Source: an uncultured Eubacteriales bacterium (GTDB lineage: Bacteria > Bacillota_A > Clostridia > Christensenellales > Aristaeellaceae). Taken from it: a stretch of DNA of 12,871 nucleotides. The notes under the pieces were generated by a model. The model had not been told where the DNA came from. It did no database searches and saw nothing but the letters and a program-made list of their open reading frames with translations. Within the stretch, counting starts at the first letter, position 1. Every line of letters begins with the position of its first letter. This document shows positions 6,829-12,871 of the stretch, one piece after another. Made by a program: the position numbers and the translations under genes. The stretch spans positions 1 through 12,871 of the forward strand of contig CADBLV010000274.1 in assembly GCA_902795555.1 (NCBI GenBank), given 5' to 3'.

Positions 6829-8607
6829 TCAGGGTTCATCATCCAGAACAGGATACAGCATCGAAAAGGGATCTGTCTCCATCCGGATTTCTTCATCCAG
6901 AACCAGCAGCAGGTTTTTTGCGCCTGCATTAGCCGGCCACTCCGGCAGTCCTTCACCGTTTGGATCACCCGTATGGACAAAATTGACGAAGTACTGCTGC
7001 ATGGTTTCACTCAGCTTTCTGTCCGCCTCGTTATACAGCGTCGAACCCGCTGGGATGTTTCCATAGAAATACACTTCTTCTCCGCTGTGCCAGTCGCCGA
7101 GGCTGCCGTTCTTTCGAATGAAAAGGTACTCATAGGAGGGGATTCCTGCGGCCTGACGTTCCCAGACAGTATGACCGTATGTAAAATAGAAAGCAGAATA
7201 GATATCAGCCCAGTTTCGCCTTGCTTCTGCATCCGTTGTTGCAGGATAGAGGGCCAGGATCCGCTTTGCTCCTTCCTCAGAGAACAATCTGCGGATCTTT
7301 TCTTCATAATTCTTCAGATTTGCCTGATCGAAAAGAATGAAAGCTTCCGATTCCTGCCCGTTAAATCCATGCAGCCGGGCTTCCTCGTTAAAAGAGCCCT
7401 TTTGATAAGATTCCCACGGCCATTCTGTCAGAGCATATCCGTCCACGGTCAGATGATGATGCGCTGACAGCTCACCTACGATCTTTTCAGCAGGAAGAGC
7501 CCGTAGTTCTTCGATATTCTTTATACCCATGCGATCTTTGGTTTCTTCCCCAGCTTTCAGAGCATCATCCATAGAACGGAAAGAATGAGCCGGGCGTCGG
7601 GCTGTAACCGTAGAACTTTCGGCAATCGCTCTGCGGAACAGTCCTTTAGCCAGGGGAGATGTGCACAGGGCAGTAACGCATGCAGCCCCTGCGGATTCTC
7701 CGGCCAGGGTGATATTTTCCGGATCTCCGCCGAACGCGGCAATATTGTTTCGTACCCATTTCAGTGCACAGATCTGATCCAGCAATCCGTAATTACCGGT
7801 TGTTCCGTTGGGAGATTCTGCTGCCAGCTCTCGATCCGCAAAGAAGCCGAAGATTCCCAATCGATAGCCGCAATTGACGACCAGAACACCCTTCCGGGCC
7901 AGCCCTTCGCCGCTGTATGCCTCATACCAGGGCTGCCCCGTCTGCAGAGAGCCGCCGTGTATATAAAACAGAACAGGCAGGTTTTCCGCTTTTCCGGTGG
8001 GCTTCCAGATGTTCAGATACAGGGAGTCCTCACTTGCGGCTGTCCGGTAGTTGTCGGTGAAAGAAATCTGATAGTCATGGTATCCGATGATCCGCGCGAG
8101 TGAATCATAGATTGGCAGATTCTGCGTCTGCATGGACATAGGCGCAAAATGATCCGCCTTCAGGACACCTTCCCAGGGGCCTGCCGGCTGCGGTTCCTTC
8201 CAGCGCAAAGAGCCTACAGGCGGCTGCGCATAGGGAATGCCTGCATAGACTTCAACCTGACCGTCTTCGGTCAGCACGCCGGTCAAATCTCCCTGGGTCA
8301 AATGAATTACATCGGTGGATCCGGCGGAGGTTCCTTTCACTGAGGGGATCAGCCGGACCGGCGGCCAGGAGACCCAGAGGATTGCGGCGAAGGCGGCCAG
8401 CATTCCGGCCTGAACCAGCAGCTTTTTCCCGGCTTTCCATTGATTCCAGCACCGTGACCGGATCAGATAATATCCGCCGAAAAGAAATGCGGTAAGGATC
8501 CACCCAGGGATTGTATGCTTTCCTAACTCCAGATAAGCTCCTGCCAATACAGCAGCAAGAACAAACAGAAGTCTCCAGAGGATGCCCTTTGACTGTTTCG
8601 TTTCCAT
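6829..8607 (-). CDS. Membrane-anchored type B carboxylesterase
   Basis: A 592-residue protein. Residues 1-82 hold three hydrophobic segments (about 11-27, 36-50 and 64-80). The basic stretches at the N-terminus and in the second loop (RSRCWNQWKAGKK) place the rest outside the cell. From about 100 onward it is a type B carboxylesterase (alpha/beta hydrolase): GIPYAQPPVGSLRW, the SEDSLYLNIW block, YIHGGS oxyanion loop at 215-220, GESAG with nucleophile Ser305, a likely acid at Glu421 (SEAFILF) and His507 (GDWHSGE). It should hydrolyse carboxylic esters at the outer face of the membrane; the natural substrate is unknown. ATG 8607 is chosen because AGAGGA lies about 7 bases upstream; ATG 8622 lies before that site. 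It starts 54 bases after addB with no terminator between, so co-transcription is likely. Confidence 0.86.
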   Translation of the reverse strand: METKQSKGILWRLLFVLAAVLAGAYLELGKHTIPGWILTAFLFGGYYLIRSRCWNQWKAGKKLLVQAGMLAAFAAILWVSWPPVRLIPSVKGTSAGSTDVIHLTQGDLTGVLTEDGQVEVYAGIPYAQPPVGSLRWKEPQPAGPWEGVLKADHFAPMSMQTQNLPIYDSLARIIGYHDYQISFTDNYRTAASEDSLYLNIWKPTGKAENLPVLFYIHGGSLQTGQPWYEAYSGEGLARKGVLVVNCGYRLGIFGFFADRELAAESPNGTTGNYGLLDQICALKWVRNNIAAFGGDPENITLAGESAGAACVTALCTSPLAKGLFRRAIAESSTVTARRPAHSFRSMDDALKAGEETKDRMGIKNIEELRALPAEKIVGELSAHHHLTVDGYALTEWPWESYQKGSFNEEARLHGFNGQESEAFILFDQANLKNYEEKIRRLFSEEGAKRILALYPATTDAEARRNWADIYSAFYFTYGHTVWERQAAGIPSYEYLFIRKNGSLGDWHSGEEVYFYGNIPAGSTLYNEADRKLSETMQQYFVNFVHTGDPNGEGLPEWPANAGAKNLLLVLDEEIRMETDPFSMLYPVLDDEP

Positions 8608-8661
8608 AACAATTCCTCTCATTGCGTGATGGTCGCCGAGTATTCCGTGTCTTTCGGAGTA

Positions 8662-11600
8662 TCATCCGTTTTCTTCGGTTCCCGATTGCACAGACGGATC
8701 AGGACTGATACAGGAGATTCTGTTCCTGTGGTCGATTTCAACGATTCTGCATCCCGGGAGTGTGCTGTCATATCTGCAGGCGCTCGAGTGATCGCACCAG
8801 GTGCAGGGCGATTCCATTCCGTCTTTGACAGGCCTGGGGGAAGCTTCGCCCCGGTAGATCAGCGTCACACGATCCGCGACCGCTCTGATGGCGCAGTCCT
8901 CCACCGCGTACATCTCTTCGGCGCTGACCTCTGAAACCGTATCGTTCGTATCCAGCCTTTTCGAAATCTTCACAGGCTTTGCCGCCTCCTGAACCAGTTC
9001 CTCATCCAGAATCATCCCGGATGTCTGCAGATTTTTGTCGATCTGTGCGCTGATCTGATCCGCGTCCTCACTCCCGATGAGTACGTCCTTAATCGGCTGA
9101 TAGAGTCCGCCTGCAGCTTCATAGTCGTTCAATCCCAGTCTGGCCGCCCGGATATACAGCGGAAGCTGAAGCTGAAGACCGGCAACGATGGAATTTTGTC
9201 TGACTTCCTTGCCGGACATCTTATTATCCACGATCATGAAGTACTTTTTCCCGTCGGCGGTTTTCAGTGCATCAATGCGGTCAATCCGGCCGGTGAAAGC
9301 AACAGAATTCCCGCCGTCCGTCCTGATCTGTATGGCCGGGATTCGGATCTTTCCGGATGCGTCAGGCGTACCGAACGGAACTTCTGCAGCCATCGGCAGG
9401 AAGTGCGGCTTCTGCCGGAATGAGCGCATCATGCTCGCGATGGATGTCCGGATGCTGCGGATGATCCCGGCCCCCTGATAACGGTGCATGGTATCGGAGG
9501 TCAGGATTCCGCCCTCCCATTTCTTCACGCGCTCCTTCAGAATCTGATCCAGGAGCTTCGTTTGCGTTTCCTCGGACAGATTCGGCCATTCCGGAAGCTT
9601 CATGGCTTTTTCCAGGAACATCTGTAGCACGTCATGATTGAACGTACCCTGCTCGTTTCGCTGGAAGTCATAGGTTCCGGTCGGAACCAGACCCAGCCCG
9701 TACTGCAGAAAATGCCGGTACGGACATGAACTGAAGGTTTCCACGCGGGAAATGGTCATGCTGTGCTTGATATAGAGTTTCTCGGCCTGCTTCGGCGCGA
9801 TCCTGGCGGACGGAACCGTGACATGAAGTCCATTCAGTATGCTCTCGGTCTTCTTTTTCCATTCATCGGACTGATACAAAGAGCTGAGGGCATTCTTCCA
9901 ACGCGCGTCATTCTGTGAATCGCCATCCAGGAAGCTGCCTTTGCTGTCCCTGCTTTCACGCAGCATGACAGCCAGCGTTTCCAGGGCGAAGGTCGGAGCA
10001 AAGGGCCGAATGTCTGTATCCATGAGACCGCCGGTCACGTTCCCCGGATTCGTCTCTTCAATGGTTTTCGAAAGCCGCTTAAAAGCGGTGGAAGGCGTCA
10101 TGACTCCGCCGTTGGGTTTGGCACTGGAACAGGAGATCATCAGTTCCTTACGCGCCAGGGAAACCGCCTGATAAACATCCTGCTTCTGGCGGGCGGCAAG
10201 ATCCATCATTGACTGACCGATCTTGCTGTACGGCCTTTCCGCGTTCACGGGGTCTTCCGCTGCCTGTTCATCGCTCTCTTCCTGGCCTGCTTCCTCTTCG
10301 GGCCCGGAATGATCATCGGAATCCATTTCCCGGTAGAATTTCAGATTGGCCTCTTCGATGAATGCTTCCAGCAGGCTGCGTTCATGCTCGGAGAGAATGC
10401 CTGCGTCGGCGGGGATTTCATTCTCCTGAAGTCCCATAACGATCATGCAGTCGACTCCGGAGGAGAAGAACATCTGCGGAGGCGCAACCATGACAGCGCC
10501 GGAGAGCTGCGGCAGGGATTTGATCTTTCTCGAGGCCAGGGAAGATTCAAGCATCGCGCACAGATCATTCAGCGGAAGCGGTTCGTCACCGATAAATGTC
10601 GCTACGGTATCAAGCAGTTCATTGACGGCAGTCCATACCTGACGGTTTCTGTCGATCCCCAGATCATCTCCCTGGGATGCCAGGACTTCCTCCTGGGCCA
10701 GAAGACGATCATAGATCTTTGCATCCGTGACAAATTCAAAGAGCAGCGTTGCGGCTTCCTTGCCGGTGCAGGCTTTTCCGGAAAGCTTTTTCTTCAATTC
10801 AACGATGGGATCAATCAGCTTTTGCCTGAGTGCTTCCAGCGACAGCACTTTTTCCTTTTTGCTGTCTTTTTCCGGGATATGGAATGGCTTCTTCCACCTG
10901 TTGCGATGGATTTTATTTTCCCGGGCATAGTTTTCCAAATCCATGACTTCTGTGGGCTTCATGTCCGTGAAGCCGGTCTTGATCAGCCGTAGTACATCTT
11001 CCTCACAGAAGTTCAGCCGCAGAATCCGCAGAAGGCTCAGGAAATACTGCGCGTATCCGCTCATCAGGATCGGCTGATCCTGCTTTGCGTTGAAGGGAAT
11101 CCCGGACGCGGAAAGCGTCAGGGGCAGCAGAGACGGAAGCGTGTCCTGCTCGCAGACCGCAATGGCCATCTTCTCCCAGGGAATGCCTGCCCGATGCCAG
11201 TCGATCAGGGTCTGACAGGCATGCTGGCATTCCAGATAGGAGTTTTTTGCGTAGTACATGTGAACGTGAGACATGTCCGGAATAAAGGCCCGGGCCAGTT
11301 CGGCCATGGCAGCTTTCCGGGCTTTTCCCGGATCCTCCCGGATGACATACGGCTTCTCCTTGATCTGATAGATTCTCTCGCTGCCGAACTTGCCGAGAGC
11401 ATAGATATTCTTCTCTACGTAGGCAATGTCGGCATTAATCACCGATTCGGGTTCTTCCCGCTGGATCGAATATGGCGTGTGTCGGCGCTTCAGATAGTAC
11501 GTCAGCGCCTGAACAGAATCGTTGGCGGCCCTGAAAATGTCGCGATCAGGACCTGTGTCATCGCTGATCAGTCCGATCACGATCTCGTCAGCACCGGACC

Positions 11601-12240
11601 CGTCATCAGAGGAAGCGGCTTCCACGAGGTTCAGGATGTCATGCGTGATATAGTCAAAGCCGTAGATCAGCAGCTGACTGTTCCGAACGATGCCGCTTTG
11701 GCGAATCAGACTGACAGCGGACATCCATTGCCCCACTGTGTCCTCAAACCCTTTTTCAAGAATCTGCTGATATTCATCCCAGATCAGCGCGACATCGTCC
11801 AGCTTTTTCTTCGTGCTGCTGCTGGAGGGCGTGTACTGCCTCAGGAATCCGGGTGTCAGCCTGGCTCGGGTGAAGTCGTCGATCTGCCCGGCGATCTTTG
11901 CGGCCAGCGTCGGCTGCGCCACAGAATCCCTGTAATACTTCAGTTCATCCCGATGGTGATGCAGCACCTGGGAGATGATCATGTTCTGCCCGTCGCCGGA
12001 GATGGGCTTCCTGTTTCCGCGTCCCGTCAGTTCCCGGATTTCACGGATCAGCGAGGAGGGAGAGAAGATCTTCAGGTCGAAAATGCCGCCGTCATCGTTC
12101 TGGTTTACGATTTCCGTTTCGCAGGCAAGCGTAAAGGATTCCGGAATCAAAACCACCGGATGGGCAGCCTGATTAATTTCCTTGATCAGGCTCGGAATCA
12201 GTCCCGGCGCTCTGGTCGTAACGATGCGAATGAGTGTCAT
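8662..12240 (-). CDS. addB: AddB subunit of the AddAB helicase-nuclease
   Basis: A 1192-residue protein, normal for AddB, the partner of AddA that resects double-strand DNA breaks up to a Chi-like site for RecA repair. The nuclease domain is intact: GRIDRID at 984-990 and IVDNKMSG with Asp1005 and Lys1007, then GLQLQLPLY. The four iron-sulfur ligands are all present: Cys839 (SSCPYRHFLQYGL) and C-x2-C-x5-C at Cys1146, Cys1149 and Cys1155, the spacing of Bacillus AddB. The N-terminus (LIRIVTTRAPGLIPS) occupies the place of the usual P-loop but lacks GxGKT. An acidic low-complexity insert lies near residues 640-660. ATG 12240 is chosen over 12297 because AGGAGGGA precedes it and it shares one base with the addA stop (TGATG), a sign of coupled translation. 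Confidence 0.93.
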   Translation of the reverse strand: MTLIRIVTTRAPGLIPSLIKEINQAAHPVVLIPESFTLACETEIVNQNDDGGIFDLKIFSPSSLIREIRELTGRGNRKPISGDGQNMIISQVLHHHRDELKYYRDSVAQPTLAAKIAGQIDDFTRARLTPGFLRQYTPSSSSTKKKLDDVALIWDEYQQILEKGFEDTVGQWMSAVSLIRQSGIVRNSQLLIYGFDYITHDILNLVEAASSDDGSGADEIVIGLISDDTGPDRDIFRAANDSVQALTYYLKRRHTPYSIQREEPESVINADIAYVEKNIYALGKFGSERIYQIKEKPYVIREDPGKARKAAMAELARAFIPDMSHVHMYYAKNSYLECQHACQTLIDWHRAGIPWEKMAIAVCEQDTLPSLLPLTLSASGIPFNAKQDQPILMSGYAQYFLSLLRILRLNFCEEDVLRLIKTGFTDMKPTEVMDLENYARENKIHRNRWKKPFHIPEKDSKKEKVLSLEALRQKLIDPIVELKKKLSGKACTGKEAATLLFEFVTDAKIYDRLLAQEEVLASQGDDLGIDRNRQVWTAVNELLDTVATFIGDEPLPLNDLCAMLESSLASRKIKSLPQLSGAVMVAPPQMFFSSGVDCMIVMGLQENEIPADAGILSEHERSLLEAFIEEANLKFYREMDSDDHSGPEEEAGQEESDEQAAEDPVNAERPYSKIGQSMMDLAARQKQDVYQAVSLARKELMISCSSAKPNGGVMTPSTAFKRLSKTIEETNPGNVTGGLMDTDIRPFAPTFALETLAVMLRESRDSKGSFLDGDSQNDARWKNALSSLYQSDEWKKKTESILNGLHVTVPSARIAPKQAEKLYIKHSMTISRVETFSSCPYRHFLQYGLGLVPTGTYDFQRNEQGTFNHDVLQMFLEKAMKLPEWPNLSEETQTKLLDQILKERVKKWEGGILTSDTMHRYQGAGIIRSIRTSIASMMRSFRQKPHFLPMAAEVPFGTPDASGKIRIPAIQIRTDGGNSVAFTGRIDRIDALKTADGKKYFMIVDNKMSGKEVRQNSIVAGLQLQLPLYIRAARLGLNDYEAAGGLYQPIKDVLIGSEDADQISAQIDKNLQTSGMILDEELVQEAAKPVKISKRLDTNDTVSEVSAEEMYAVEDCAIRAVADRVTLIYRGEASPRPVKDGMESPCTWCDHSSACRYDSTLPGCRIVEIDHRNRISCISPDPSVQSGTEENG

Positions 12241-12871
12241 CAGACATCCCTCCTTTCGGCGGGATAGGCTTTTCCGGCGCGAAGCGCGAACAGCCACATC
12301 TCCCTGACGTTCGCATGGGTAAGCCGTTCAAGCGCCGTCCGGTACCAGTTCATCTGCATCTCATGTCTGGGCACAAAGGTTTCCGGGGCAGTGTCGTGGT
12401 CTGTCTTGAAGTCGATCAGAATCCATTCTCCGTTTTCTTTGAAGGCACAGTCAATAATCCCCTGAACCATGGTGGATCCCTGGGAATCAATCTTCATGGT
12501 GAAATCGGCTTCCCGTTTGATCTCTGTGCTTTCCAGCATCCGTTTTCCAAGGTCACTCCGGAAGAAGGAAACGACTCCGCTCAAGCGGATCATTTTTGCT
12601 TCGTCCTCTGTCAGAATGTGCCGTTCCTTCATCCGAATCATTTCGGCACGGATCACCTGATCAACGCCGGCCCCTGCCTTCCGAAGCTCATCCAGATTGA
12701 GCAGGCGGATAAAGCGATGGGTAGCGGTACCGATGTTGACGGCCGCGGCGGTTTCCTGTTTATCTTCCAGAAACGCCGGTCTGGAAGCAACGGAGCTGAG
12801 ACGGAAGGTGCGAACCGCTTCTTCTGTCTTCCGTTTATCCTCAAGCGTTTCTTCACTGTCATCCACGGACA
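12240..12871 (-). CDS. addA: AddA subunit of AddAB, C-terminal nuclease part (5' end outside window)
   Basis: Only the last 209 or so codons are inside the window; the frame is open to the right edge, so the helicase motifs are not visible. What can be seen is the RecB-type nuclease domain that ends AddA: NIGTATHRF with the motif His, VQGIIDCAF and EWILIDFKTD with the catalytic Asp and the Asp-x-Lys pair, and QMNWYRTALE, the QxxxY motif. The fragment ends ...AERRDV with TGA sharing a base with the addB start. AddA is the main 3'-5' helicase and the nuclease that cuts the 3'-ended strand. An unrelated RecB-family nuclease is possible in principle, but the direct link to addB makes AddA very likely. 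Confidence 0.88.
   Translation of the reverse strand, partial: SVDDSEETLEDKRKTEEAVRTFRLSSVASRPAFLEDKQETAAAVNIGTATHRFIRLLNLDELRKAGAGVDQVIRAEMIRMKERHILTEDEAKMIRLSGVVSFFRSDLGKRMLESTEIKREADFTMKIDSQGSTMVQGIIDCAFKENGEWILIDFKTDHDTAPETFVPRHEMQMNWYRTALERLTHANVREMWLFALRAGKAYPAERRDV

Noticed and set aside
8252..8665. Minus-strand frame whose ATG overlaps the addB stop (ATGA)
   Set aside because: The overlap looks like coupled translation, but the frame is Arg-rich, lacks motifs and overlaps the esterase N-terminus, which has its own ribosome site.
11194..12267. Long plus-strand open frame of 357 codons
   Set aside because: It lies entirely antisense to addB (and the end of addA), which has strong motifs and a good ribosome site. 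The translation shows no family motif, so it is a shadow of codon bias.
1..12871. CRISPR array, transposon ends, prophage or defence island
   Set aside because: I see no regularly spaced repeats, transposase, integrase, phage structural gene or recognised defence module; AddAB and the HD protein are ordinary chromosomal genes in this setting.

Overview
The window looks like chromosomal DNA of a Gram-positive Bacillota bacterium, most likely a gut- or rumen-type Clostridia relative. This rests on GGAGG-type ribosome binding sites before most genes, an AddAB recombination nuclease instead of RecBCD, a YhgE-like repeat in an MMPL exporter, and a beta-sandwich protein fragment of a type I associate with gut Clostridia. 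Genus-level placement is not possible from what I can see.

Layout, left to right. (1) 1-470, plus: the C-terminal part of an ATP-grasp ligase, cut by the window edge. (2) About 578-1029, minus: a decayed gene that reads as one protein only across two single-base homopolymer shifts. (3) 1047-3491, plus: an MMPL/RND-type exporter. (4) 3633-4256, minus: an HD-domain phosphohydrolase with its own promoter. (5) About 4350-4840: scar DNA with the 3' end of one plus-strand gene and perhaps the first codons of another. (6) 4830-5417, minus: a small SGNH hydrolase with a near-consensus promoter and a leader holding a possible 19-residue ORF. (7) 5662-6441, minus: a ZIP-family metal transporter. Upstream are a consensus promoter, two TTAG-N6-CTAA palindromes and a leader of about 195 nt with a terminator-like hairpin. 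(8) 6829-12871, minus: addA (3' part), addB and a membrane-anchored type B carboxylesterase, in that order and probably in one transcription unit.

The AddA fragment and AddB would form the AddAB helicase-nuclease that processes double-strand breaks. Both nuclease active sites and the AddB iron-sulfur cysteines are present. AddB lacks a recognisable N-terminal P-loop, and the gene order addA-addB is the reverse of the order known from Bacillus. The other genes look like independent short units: metal uptake, export and small hydrolases.

I see no CRISPR array, prophage, insertion sequence, rRNA or tRNA, and no convincing new multi-gene system. The most interesting signals are the ZIP gene's control region (paired operators plus a possible attenuator), the two-frameshift relic at 578-1029, and the P-loop-less AddB.
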